The position numbers and the translations under genes were made by a program. Positions 43,998 through 52,870 of a DNA stretch of 64,000 bases are shown in pieces (positions within the stretch are counted from its first letter, which is position 1; each line of letters begins with the position of its first letter). The notes under the pieces were generated by a model that saw nothing but the letters and a program-made list of their open reading frames with translations, was not told where the DNA came from and searched no databases. The DNA lies in the NCBI RefSeq assembly GCF_027257875.1, contig NZ_JAPVQY010000030.1:26601-90600 (forward strand). The letters run 5' to 3'. This DNA comes from Burkholderia sp. IMCC1007. Lineage in GTDB: Bacteria; Pseudomonadota; Gammaproteobacteria; Burkholderiales; Burkholderiaceae.

Positions 43998-45473
43998 GTG
44001 AACACTCATCCGTCGCCGACTGCCACGCACAACTGCCGCGGCCTCATACGTTCGCTGGCCCGCATTGCGGGTTCCGCCGGCGCATGTGCGGCGTTGCTGT
44101 CCGGCTGCATGGACCTGAACATACCCGCTTACCAGCGCCCGGAGATGCCGGCAAAAGCGACGTGGGCGCACGCGCACCAGCCGGTGTCCGCGTCGGACGC
44201 GGTCAACGCCGAATGGTGGAAGAGTTTCGACGATCCGACGCTCGACGCGCTCATCGACAAGGCCATCGCAGGCAACGTCGATATCAAGGTGTTGGCCGCA
44301 CGCATCGGCGTGGCCGGCGCGCAGGTCGGGGAAGTCCAGGCCGGCGCGCTGCCGAGCGCCGACCTCGGTGCGGGCGTGGACTTCGAGAAGAACACGCATC
44401 AAACGCTGTCGAAGTCCTACAACCTCGGCAGCCAGGTGAACTGGGAGATCGACGTCTGGGGCAAGGTCGAGAAAGGCGTGCAGGCGCAGAAGGCCGAATA
44501 CCGCGCGACCGAGGCGGACTGGCGCGCCGGCTACCTGACGCTCGTCGCCGACGTGTCGAGCACGTATTTCCGGATCCTCCAGTTCGACGACCAGATCGAG
44601 CAGGAGCAGCGCACGCTCGACAAGAACCGGAAGATCCTCGCGATCTACCAGTCGATGCTGGCGAACGGCGTCGCGCCGCAGACGGAAGTGCTGCGCCAGA
44701 GCGCGGAGATCAACGGGCTCGCGAACGAACTGATCGAGCTGCAGCGCTCGCGCGACACGGCCGAGAACGCGCTCGCGACGCTGCTGGGCGTGCCGGCCGG
44801 CGAATTCAGGATGCCTACGGGCCATCTCCGGCAGCGCGTCAAGCTGCCGGACGTGCCGATGGGGCTGCCCGCGCAACTGCTCGCGCGCCGGCCGGATGTC
44901 GTCGCCGCGCAGTATCGCGTGCTCGAATCGTATGACGAAGTGGGCGCGGCGAAGCTGGCGCAACTGCCGTCGATCAGCCTGACGGGGCGTGGCGGCACCG
45001 CGGCGTTCGCGCTGTCGGATCTCTTCAAGGCCTTCACGTTCAGCTTCCTGCCGAGCATCAACCTGCCGATGTTCGACCCGGGCGTGCGCGCGCACATCAA
45101 GACGACCGAGGCGCAGACCAAGGTCGCCGAGCAGCAGTACCGGCAGACCGTGTTCACCGCGTTCAAGGAGGTGGAAAATGCCCTCGTCGATCTCGACGCG
45201 CACAAGCAGCAGCGCGTGCAGCTTCAGCAGCAGAGCGCGCGGCTGCGCACCGTCGCCGCGCAGGTCGAGGCGCAGCTCAAGGAAGGGCTCGTGTCGCAGC
45301 TCGAAGTGCTCGAATCGGAACGCTCGGTGGCGTCCGCGGAACTCGCGCTGCTCGCGAATCATCAGCAGATTCTGACCGACACGGTCACGCTCTACAAGGC
45401 AATCGGCGGCGGCTGGCGCGCGGTCGAAATCTCGAATGCGGACAGCACGCCGGTCGGCCACGCGATGCAATGA
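43998..45473 (+). CDS. TolC-like outer-membrane efflux lipoprotein (NodT type)
   Basis: A 491-residue outer-membrane channel subunit. The GTG at 43998 has AGGAG 6 bases upstream. The signal peptide ends in the lipobox LLSGC, with acylated Cys37. Two OEP repeats are visible: WWKSFDDPTLDALIDKAIAG then NWEIDVWGKVEKGV, and LLARRPDVVAAQYRVLES then SLTGRGG; the late helical stretch (FKEVENALVDLDAHKQQRVQ) is the periplasmic coiled coil. As first gene of the export operon it should form the outer-membrane exit for the HlyD/ABC exporter. Confidence 0.93.
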   Translation: MNTHPSPTATHNCRGLIRSLARIAGSAGACAALLSGCMDLNIPAYQRPEMPAKATWAHAHQPVSASDAVNAEWWKSFDDPTLDALIDKAIAGNVDIKVLAARIGVAGAQVGEVQAGALPSADLGAGVDFEKNTHQTLSKSYNLGSQVNWEIDVWGKVEKGVQAQKAEYRATEADWRAGYLTLVADVSSTYFRILQFDDQIEQEQRTLDKNRKILAIYQSMLANGVAPQTEVLRQSAEINGLANELIELQRSRDTAENALATLLGVPAGEFRMPTGHLRQRVKLPDVPMGLPAQLLARRPDVVAAQYRVLESYDEVGAAKLAQLPSISLTGRGGTAAFALSDLFKAFTFSFLPSINLPMFDPGVRAHIKTTEAQTKVAEQQYRQTVFTAFKEVENALVDLDAHKQQRVQLQQQSARLRTVAAQVEAQLKEGLVSQLEVLESERSVASAELALLANHQQILTDTVTLYKAIGGGWRAVEISNADSTPVGHAMQ

Positions 45474-47533
45474 ACACGCCAGCCCTGCGCAGCCGTGCGA
45501 TCGATGCCGGCCGATTGACTACCGCCATCCGTCGCCTAAACTTTTTTCACGATCGTGCTGCCGCGTGCCTCGGCGGCACGGCTTCACACGGGTGGTTCGA
45601 AAGCGCGTCGCGTTTCTTGCGCCGCATGTCCATTGGCGGGCGCATGTCGATCGTTGGCCGAATCATGGTTCCAGACGCCGCTTCGATTGCCGAGAAACAA
45701 GCCGCGGTCGAACGGCAGTTCGACATCGTGCTCAAGCCGGTTTCCCATCCGGAGCTGAGCGAGATCCGGATCGACAACGCGCTGTTTGCCGTCGGGCGGA
45801 CCAACACGCCGTTCGCGTCCGCGCGGCCGGAGTGGGTGGCCGACCTGTCGCGGCGGCACGCGCGCATCTTCTTTGAAGGCGGCGCGGCCTACGTCGCCGA
45901 TCTCGGCAGCAAGAACGGGACGGCCGTCAACGGCGTCGATGTCGGCGAGAAGCCGCACCTGCTGCGCGACGGCGACGAACTGCGCTTCGCCGGTGCGCTG
46001 GCGTACCGCGTCGCGTTCGTGCCGCGCGCGACGCATCAGCCGGTGCGGCCGGCCGTCGTCACGCTGGCGCCGGAGCGTGCCGATCTCGGCCTGCAACCGG
46101 TCATCATTACCGCCTTCCCGTTCCTCGTGAGCAAGACCGACGACACGTTCGCGTGCTACCGGAACGCGTATCCGCATCAGGTCAACTATCTGTCGCGGCG
46201 TCATGCACATATCTACGTGCAGGACGGCGACGTGTTCGTGGAAGACCTCGGCAGCACGAACGGCACGTTCGTCGACGGCCGGCGCCTCGACGAGCATGCG
46301 GTACCGCTGGCCGACGGCGCGATGCTCGCGTTCGGCGGGGATCATTTCGTCTATCGCGTCGGTGTGCAGCGCGAGCCGGGGCCGGACTCCACCGTGACGG
46401 CGTCGTCGGCGCCTGACGGCGCCGCGCATGCGGCTGCCGTGGACCCGGACCGGACCACCTTCGTCGATACCGCGCATTCGTTCCTCGACATCTTCTGCAC
46501 GGTGCCGGCCGTTCAGCAGGACGACGAGGTCAATCCGCAAGCCGCGCATGGCGCCGCGGAAACCGCGCATGACGCACGCCACCGGCGCGGCAGGATCGAA
46601 GTCTTCCTGTCGGAGCTGAGCGAGGCGGTCGGCGGCAGCGGGCACGTCAACCTGCGCCGGCTGGGCTGGTGGAGCGGCGGGCTGCTCGCGGCGGTCGTCG
46701 TGCTGTTCGCGACGCTGTATTTCCGTGATGCGCCGCTGCGCGAGATGCACGCGCTGCTGGCGCGCGGCGACACCGCGCAGGCGGCCCAACTCGCCGACCG
46801 CCAGCTCGTCAGCCATCCTGACGATCCGGCGTTCGTCGCGCTCGGCACCGAGGCGCTCGTCCGGTCGAAAGTACCGGAGTGGATCGCCGCGATGAACGCG
46901 CGCGCGTTCGACCGCGCCCGTGCCGTCGTGCAGGACATGCGCACGCTCGCGCGCCACAACGCCGACGCGCGGCCGCTCGTCGACGAAGTGGCGTGGATCG
47001 GCGAGCTGCAGGCGTTCGTTGCCGGGCGCGGCGGCCCGGAAGCGCCGATCCGCATCTACCGCGACGAGGCGCCGATCAAGGCGCTGACCGGCCGCTGGAA
47101 CGATGACCCGGGCGCGCATCAGCGGCGCCTCGACCGGATTTCGTCATACGTTCCCGCGTTCGCCGCGCCGTATGCCGACGCGCTCAGTGAGCTGCGCCGG
47201 CTGCAAAGCGACAACGCCGTCTACGTGGCCGCGCTCGAGCGGTTGCAGCGCGCGATCGGCTCGGCGCTCGACGACGACCGGCTCGACGGTCTCCCGGCGC
47301 TGCTCGCCGACGACGAGCAGCGCTATCCGCGCCTCGCCGGCCTCGACGCCGTGCGTGCCGATCTGCAGCAGTATCTGCAGTTCGAGAGCGACGCGCGGGC
47401 CGGGCACGGGCGGGCCGTACTCGATCGTCTCAAGCAGTTCCGCTTCGCGACGCCGCAATTCGCTGCGCATGTCGCGACGCTGGAACGGCTCGCTTCGTCG
47501 GGAGGGCGCAGTGAAGCTCGACAATCTCCTTAA
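45470..47533 (+). CDS. Twin-FHA-domain membrane protein
   Basis: A 687-residue protein with two forkhead-associated domains: residues about 100-185 (GR at 109-110, SRRH 128-131, N149-G) and 215-300 (SRRH 242-245, N264-G). These residues bind phosphothreonine peptides. A single membrane helix (about 401-417) separates this cytoplasmic half from a C-terminal helical part with repeat-like helices. The ATG overlaps the previous stop by 4 bases; internal starts at 45626 or 45665 are possible because the first 60 residues are poorly conserved. I infer that it couples the kinase at 57364 to the exporter. Confidence 0.88.
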   Translation: MNTPALRSRAIDAGRLTTAIRRLNFFHDRAAACLGGTASHGWFESASRFLRRMSIGGRMSIVGRIMVPDAASIAEKQAAVERQFDIVLKPVSHPELSEIRIDNALFAVGRTNTPFASARPEWVADLSRRHARIFFEGGAAYVADLGSKNGTAVNGVDVGEKPHLLRDGDELRFAGALAYRVAFVPRATHQPVRPAVVTLAPERADLGLQPVIITAFPFLVSKTDDTFACYRNAYPHQVNYLSRRHAHIYVQDGDVFVEDLGSTNGTFVDGRRLDEHAVPLADGAMLAFGGDHFVYRVGVQREPGPDSTVTASSAPDGAAHAAAVDPDRTTFVDTAHSFLDIFCTVPAVQQDDEVNPQAAHGAAETAHDARHRRGRIEVFLSELSEAVGGSGHVNLRRLGWWSGGLLAAVVVLFATLYFRDAPLREMHALLARGDTAQAAQLADRQLVSHPDDPAFVALGTEALVRSKVPEWIAAMNARAFDRARAVVQDMRTLARHNADARPLVDEVAWIGELQAFVAGRGGPEAPIRIYRDEAPIKALTGRWNDDPGAHQRRLDRISSYVPAFAAPYADALSELRRLQSDNAVYVAALERLQRAIGSALDDDRLDGLPALLADDEQRYPRLAGLDAVRADLQQYLQFESDARAGHGRAVLDRLKQFRFATPQFAAHVATLERLASSGGRSEARQSP

Positions 47534-48920
47534 GCGCGCGCGGCAGCCGGCACCGCCGGAGCCGCCACGCTCGCTGGGCGAGGCGCTGGAGGATCACAGC
47601 GCCGAAGGGATCGCGATCCTGACCGCGCGGCCATGGCGGCTCACGCAGGCGACCATCCTCGCGATGGTAGGGCTCGTGGTATGTGCGCTGCTGTGGTCGT
47701 TCGTCGGCCGCGCCGATGTCATCGTGACGGCGCAGGGTGCGCTCGCGCCGGAGTCCGAGGTGCGCCGAATTTACGCGCCGGTCGACGGCGAGCTGGTGGA
47801 CATCTATATCGCCGAAGGCCAGCCGGTCGAAAAGAACGACGTGATCGGCCGGATCAACGCGCGCGGCGCGATCGAGGCGGCGACCAACGCGCTCGATGCG
47901 CGCCTCAAGCTCGACGACGCGGAGCGCGAATGGAAGCAGTTTCCGGACAAGAAGCAGCTGATGGAGCGCAAGGCCGACGCACTGAAGCAGCAGATCGAGG
48001 TCGAAGAGCACCTGCATCAGAACCGCATTGCCGAAGGCACCAGCAAGCTCGCGCAATCGCAGCGCGCGCAGATCGACGAAGCGCGCAGCAATATCGACAA
48101 CGCTCGCCACGCACTCGATCTCGCGCGGGACGAACAGGACAAGTACGCGCGCCTGTTCGCGCTGCCGGGCGGCGGCGGCGTGTCGCAGAGCCAGGTGGAA
48201 CAGAAGCGCAGCGCGTACCTGCAGGCCCAGGACAGCTACCGCGTCGCGCAGGCGCGGCTCACGCAGCTCGACGCGCAGCAGAGCCACGAGTTCGCGCAGG
48301 CGAAGGCGCAACTCGAAGGCAGCGGCGAAACGCTGACCGGGCTGCGCATCCAGTACGACGCAACGGTGCGCGACATCGCGAACACCGAGGAGAAGCTGCG
48401 TCTGCAGGTGCAGACGGCCCGCCTCGCCGCGGATGCCGCCGCGCGCATCCGCTTCGAGAACATCGACAAGGACAATTTCCTGCTCGTGCTGGCGCCCGTC
48501 TCCGGCGTGATCACCGATGTGACCACGACGCAGCCCGGCGACAAGATCCTCGCCAACACACCGCTCGGCAGCATCGCGCCGTCCGATGCGCGGCCGGTGG
48601 TGAAGGTCGCGATTGCGGAGCAGGACCGCGCGTTCCTTCATGAAGGCTTGCCCGTGAAGCTCAAGTTCAATGCGTTTCCGTATCAGCGCTACGGCGTGAT
48701 CGACGGCACGCTCGAATACATCTCGCCGGCGACCAAGCCGCAGGCGCAGACGAAGGAACCCGTGTACGAAGGCCGCGTGGCGCTGGTGCGCAACGCGTAC
48801 ACGATTGCCGGCACGAAATACCCGCTGCGCTACGGGATGACGGCCACGGCGGAAATCGTGGTGCGCGAGCGCCGCCTGATCGGGTTTGCGCTGGACCCGT
48901 TCAGGCAGATCGCGGGCTGA
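47511..48920 (+). CDS. HlyD-family membrane-fusion (adaptor) protein
   Basis: A 469-residue type I secretion adaptor. The GTG at 47511 has GGAGG about 6 bases upstream and overlaps the FHA gene by 23 bases. One membrane helix at residues 46-66 is followed by the lipoyl half-motif (RRIYAPVDGELVDIYIAEGQ), a long coiled coil (about 105-310, rich in Gln/Arg/Ala), the second lipoyl half (VLAPVSGVITDV) and the conserved late segment RYGMTATAEIVVRERRL. It should bridge the ABC exporter and the outer-membrane lipoprotein. Confidence 0.94.
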   Translation: MKLDNLLKRARQPAPPEPPRSLGEALEDHSAEGIAILTARPWRLTQATILAMVGLVVCALLWSFVGRADVIVTAQGALAPESEVRRIYAPVDGELVDIYIAEGQPVEKNDVIGRINARGAIEAATNALDARLKLDDAEREWKQFPDKKQLMERKADALKQQIEVEEHLHQNRIAEGTSKLAQSQRAQIDEARSNIDNARHALDLARDEQDKYARLFALPGGGGVSQSQVEQKRSAYLQAQDSYRVAQARLTQLDAQQSHEFAQAKAQLEGSGETLTGLRIQYDATVRDIANTEEKLRLQVQTARLAADAAARIRFENIDKDNFLLVLAPVSGVITDVTTTQPGDKILANTPLGSIAPSDARPVVKVAIAEQDRAFLHEGLPVKLKFNAFPYQRYGVIDGTLEYISPATKPQAQTKEPVYEGRVALVRNAYTIAGTKYPLRYGMTATAEIVVRERRLIGFALDPFRQIAG

Positions 48921-49027
48921 TGGCGACGGCCACGGCGTTGTGGAACGCAGGCAGGCGGTGACAGGTGACGTGAGGCATCGGCGGCGCATCAGGGCGAACC
49001 GCCGCTGACAGGATCAAGGGGAACGAG

Positions 49028-49780
49028 ATGACGGCAATAGTGCGTATCGACGACGAGGTGATCGGCACCGACGATTTCATCCGCGTGCTGAAGCTCACCG
49101 GGCAGTTCGAGAGCCTCGTCGAACAGCAGGTCCGCGACCGGCTGACGGTGATCGCGGCGCGGAAGATGGGCGTGCAGGTGACGCCGGAGGAAATCCAGGA
49201 GCGCGCCGACCAGTTTCGCCGCGTGCACGGACTGCACCGCGCGGCGGACATGAATCGCTATCTGGACGTGTTCGGCGTCAGTCTCGACGAGTTCGAGCGA
49301 TTCATCACCGATACGCTGTACCAGGAAAAGACGCTCGACACGGTGTGCAGCGATGCGGCCGTCGAAGCGTACTTCAAGCTCAATTCGCCGAAGTTCGACA
49401 GCATCGAGGTCAGCCACATCGTCCTCGATTCGGAAGGCAAGGCACGCGAAATGATGGCGATCCTGGAGGACGACCCGAGCGCCTTCGGCGACATGGCGCG
49501 CGAGCATTCGATCGCCGATACGAGCGAGCGCGGCGGCGTGATCGGCAAGGTGCTGCGCGGCTCGCTGAAGACGGATATCGAGGCCAAGGTGTTCAACGCG
49601 CGCGTGGGCGACCTGCTCGGGCCGTTCGCGGCGCCCGACGGTTCGTTCTTCGAAATCTTCTCGGTGACCGCGAAACATCCGGCCGCGCTCGATGCCGACG
49701 TCGCGTCGGAGGTGCGCCGCCTGCTGCGCGAGGCGTGGCTCGCCGCGCGCGCGCAGGAACACATCATCGACGCACGCTGA
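49028..49780 (+). CDS. PpiC/SurA-type peptidyl-prolyl isomerase, cytoplasmic
   Basis: A 250-residue protein with a helical chaperone part (about 1-115) and a parvulin domain (IEVSHIVLDSEGKAREMMAI, FGDMAREHSIADTSERGGVI, then KVFNARVGDLLGPF). Unlike SurA it has no signal peptide, so it acts in the cytoplasm. Parvulin-like proteins occur in some peptide-maturation clusters. Two of the three putative cargo peptides here are proline-rich, so folding or holding cargo before export is a reasonable guess. It follows hlyD by 107 bases and precedes the exporter gene by 18. Confidence 0.9.
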   Translation: MTAIVRIDDEVIGTDDFIRVLKLTGQFESLVEQQVRDRLTVIAARKMGVQVTPEEIQERADQFRRVHGLHRAADMNRYLDVFGVSLDEFERFITDTLYQEKTLDTVCSDAAVEAYFKLNSPKFDSIEVSHIVLDSEGKAREMMAILEDDPSAFGDMAREHSIADTSERGGVIGKVLRGSLKTDIEAKVFNARVGDLLGPFAAPDGSFFEIFSVTAKHPAALDADVASEVRRLLREAWLAARAQEHIIDAR

Positions 49781-49798
49781 TCACGGAGAACCGCAGCG

Positions 49799-52700
49799 AT
49801 GGACGCACAAGCTCCCGCCCCGGCCAGCACCCCATCGCTCGCGGCGTTTCTCGCGTCGGTGGAACCGCTGTCGCTCTTCTCGCCCGACGAACTCGACCGC
49901 ATGGCCGCACACGCGCAGGTGCGCACCTACGCGTTCGGCGACACCGTCTGCAATCGCGGCGAACCGGCCGAGGGCCTGTACGTGCTGCGATCCGGGTCCG
50001 TGCGGCTGATCGCCGACGAGCGCGGCAAGGAAACCAGCGTCGGCGTGCGCAAGGAACGCGAGGTGTTCGGCGAAATGGCGATGCTGCGCGACTACTGGCA
50101 CGAGGTGTCGGTGCGCGCGTCGACGAAGACCGAGGTGCTGTGCATCCCGCGCAGCGCGATCGAGCCGATCCTGCGCGAGAATCCCGCCGCGCAGTCGTTC
50201 GTGACGAGCTATGTCGCGATCAGCTCGGCCGGCGGCTTCGTGACGCGGCTGTTCGACCTGCGCGGCAAGCTGACGCGCGCCGAGCTCGAGGAGTACGTGT
50301 CGAGCGTCGGCGTGAAGCGCGTGGCGGCCGGCAAGGAGATCGTCCGGCAGGGCCCGGGCGGCGACCTGCGGCTCTATGTCGTGCGTCAGGGCGAGGTCAG
50401 TGTCTCGTGCCACGAGGACGGCAACGACTATCCGCTCGCGACGCTCGGCGCAGGCGAGATCTTCGGCGAACGCGCGTGCCTGTTGCGGCAGGAGCAGGCG
50501 GCGACCGTCACCGCCGTCACCGATACGCGCCTGCTCGTGATTCCGGAAAAGACCGTGCACGTCATGCTCGAGCGCAACCCGAAATTGCGCGAGGTGCTCG
50601 AGGAGCGCATCCGTTTCGTCGATCAGGAACTGAAGCGCCAGAAGAAGCTCGCCGAACGGCGCCGCCACCCGCTGCAGATCGATATCGGCGCCGACGCCGC
50701 GTTCGGCGAGCGCATGATCAAGCGTTTCGTACTGGTCGAGCAGGCGGAGGAAATGGATTGCGGGGCAGCGTGCCTCGCGATGATCTGCCGTCACTACGGC
50801 GTCGCGATGACGCTTGGCAAGCTGCGCGATCTGGCGAACGTGACGACGCAGGGCGCGACGCTCGACAGTCTCGCGCGCACCGGCGAGGCGGTCGGCTTCG
50901 CGACGCGCGGCGTGCAGTGCACGTACGAGGCGCTGCTCGGGTTCGACCTGCCGTTCATCGTGCACTGGGAGGGATACCACTACGTCGTCGTCTACGGCGT
51001 ATCGAAGTCGTGGGTGCGTATCGCCGATCCGGCGCTCGGCTTCAGGAAGCTGAGCGTCGAGGCGTTCGAACGCGGCTGGAGCGGCACCTGTCTGTTGTTT
51101 ACCGCGAGCGGGCCGGCCGCGGCGCCGGCCGAGTCACGTTCGCCATGGGTACGCTTCATCGGCTATCTGCACCCGTACCGGAAGATCCTCGCGTATCTGT
51201 TCCTGGCGACGTTCGTGATCCAGGTACTGGGCGTGATACCGCCGCTCATCATCCAGAACATCCTGGACGGGGTGGTCGTGCACCAGAACGTCAGCCTGCT
51301 GCACCTGCTGATTGCCGGGCTCGTCATTTCCAACGTGTTCACCCAGCTGATGACCACGATCCGCGCGCATCTTTCCAACTTCATGGTGCGCAGTCTCGAC
51401 TTCGCGATGATGTCGCAGTTCTATAAACATACGATGTCGCTGCCATATTCGTTCTTCGCGCGCCGCAAGAGCGGGGACGTGTTCGCGCGCTTCCAGGAAA
51501 ACCAGACGATCCGGGCGTTCCTGACGGAGTCCACCGTGACCACCGCGCTCAATCTTCTGATGATCTTCATCTACTTCACGATCATGTTTCTCTACAACGT
51601 GAAGATGACGCTGGTGCTGATCGCGTTCGTGATTCCGATCATGGCGCTCACGGCACTCGCGACGCCGAAGCTGAAAGGCTATGCGCGCGAGGTGTTTGCC
51701 GCGTCCACCGATGCGAAGTCGCTGCTGATGGAGACGCTCGGCGGCGTCGAGACCGTGAAGGGCATGGGCATCGAGCGCTCGGTCAGGCTGAAGTGGGAGC
51801 GCAAGTATGCGAAGGCCCTCGACGTCCAGTACCGTGCGCAGGCATTCAATATCGTGGTGGCGCTGGGCAGCCAGCTGCTGAATGCGGCGACCACCATCGT
51901 GATCCTGTGGGTCGGTGCGAACCTCGTGCTCGCGCATGAACTCAGCATCGGGCAACTGATCGCCTTCAACGCGTTCATGGGCAGCGTGCTGGCGCCGCTG
52001 ATGGGGCTCGTCGGGATGTGGAGCCTGATGAACGACGCGGCGGTGGCGATGGAGCGGCTCGGCGACGTGCTCGACATCGAGCCCGAGCAGCAGCCGTCCG
52101 AACTGGCCTCACGCGTGTTGCTGCCCGACCTGCAGGGCGACATCAGTTTCGACGGCGTGTATTTCCGCTATGGCGGCAACGAAACGCCTTACGTGCTCGA
52201 GAACATCAACTGCACGATCAGGCGCGGCGAGATGGTGGCCATCGTCGGGCGCAGCGGTTCGGGGAAGACCACGCTGGCGAAGCTGCTCGTGGGGTTCTAC
52301 GCGCCCACGGACGGCAAGATCATGGTCGACGGCTACGACATGAGCGCGATCGACAAGGCTTTCTACCGTGCGCAGATCGGCTACGTCATGCAGTCCAATC
52401 TGGTGTTCTCGGGCTCGATCGCCGAGAACATCGCATGCGGCGACACGAGCCCCGACTGGCGCCGCATGGAGGAGGTCGCACGGATGGCCGACGCGCATGC
52501 ATTCATCAGCAAATTGCCGCTCGGCTACGAGCAGGTGGTGGGCGAGCGCGGCGTGGGCCTGTCGGGCGGGCAGATCCAGCGGCTGTGCATCGCGCGCGCG
52601 CTGTATCACGATCCGCGCCTGCTCGTGTTCGACGAGGCGACCTCGTCGCTCGACACGCAGTCGGAGAGCAACATTCTCGCGAACATGCACGAAATCCTGC

Positions 52701-52870
52701 AGGGGCGCACGGCGGTGATCATCGCGCACCGGCTCAGCACCATCATGCGCGCCGACAAGATCCTCGTCCTGTACGAAGGCGCGATCGTCGAACAGGGCTC
52801 GCACGACGAGCTGGTTGCCCTCAACGGCATGTACTACCAGCTCGTGCAGAAACAGCTGGGTGCCGCATGA
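49799..52870 (+). CDS. C39 peptidase-containing ABC exporter with two N-terminal cyclic-nucleotide-binding-like domains
   Basis: A 1023-residue fusion. Residues about 20-130 and 150-265 are two cNMP-binding-type beta-barrels (GEPAEGLYVLRSGSVRLI and GDLRLYVVRQGEVSVS, then GEIFGERACLL). Residues 308-440 are a C39 leader peptidase with Gln315, Cys321 in EMDCGAACLAMI, His394 in GYHYVVVYG and Asp410 in IADPALG. Transmembrane helices follow (about 450-730), then the ATPase: Walker A GRSGSGKTT (about 817-825), LSGGQIQ (about 921), VFDEATSSLD (about 943). Such PCAT exporters cut after double-Gly leaders while exporting the peptide. cNMP-like modules ahead of C39 suggest control by a nucleotide or by leader docking. 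Confidence 0.95.
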   Translation: MDAQAPAPASTPSLAAFLASVEPLSLFSPDELDRMAAHAQVRTYAFGDTVCNRGEPAEGLYVLRSGSVRLIADERGKETSVGVRKEREVFGEMAMLRDYWHEVSVRASTKTEVLCIPRSAIEPILRENPAAQSFVTSYVAISSAGGFVTRLFDLRGKLTRAELEEYVSSVGVKRVAAGKEIVRQGPGGDLRLYVVRQGEVSVSCHEDGNDYPLATLGAGEIFGERACLLRQEQAATVTAVTDTRLLVIPEKTVHVMLERNPKLREVLEERIRFVDQELKRQKKLAERRRHPLQIDIGADAAFGERMIKRFVLVEQAEEMDCGAACLAMICRHYGVAMTLGKLRDLANVTTQGATLDSLARTGEAVGFATRGVQCTYEALLGFDLPFIVHWEGYHYVVVYGVSKSWVRIADPALGFRKLSVEAFERGWSGTCLLFTASGPAAAPAESRSPWVRFIGYLHPYRKILAYLFLATFVIQVLGVIPPLIIQNILDGVVVHQNVSLLHLLIAGLVISNVFTQLMTTIRAHLSNFMVRSLDFAMMSQFYKHTMSLPYSFFARRKSGDVFARFQENQTIRAFLTESTVTTALNLLMIFIYFTIMFLYNVKMTLVLIAFVIPIMALTALATPKLKGYAREVFAASTDAKSLLMETLGGVETVKGMGIERSVRLKWERKYAKALDVQYRAQAFNIVVALGSQLLNAATTIVILWVGANLVLAHELSIGQLIAFNAFMGSVLAPLMGLVGMWSLMNDAAVAMERLGDVLDIEPEQQPSELASRVLLPDLQGDISFDGVYFRYGGNETPYVLENINCTIRRGEMVAIVGRSGSGKTTLAKLLVGFYAPTDGKIMVDGYDMSAIDKAFYRAQIGYVMQSNLVFSGSIAENIACGDTSPDWRRMEEVARMADAHAFISKLPLGYEQVVGERGVGLSGGQIQRLCIARALYHDPRLLVFDEATSSLDTQSESNILANMHEILQGRTAVIIAHRLSTIMRADKILVLYEGAIVEQGSHDELVALNGMYYQLVQKQLGAA

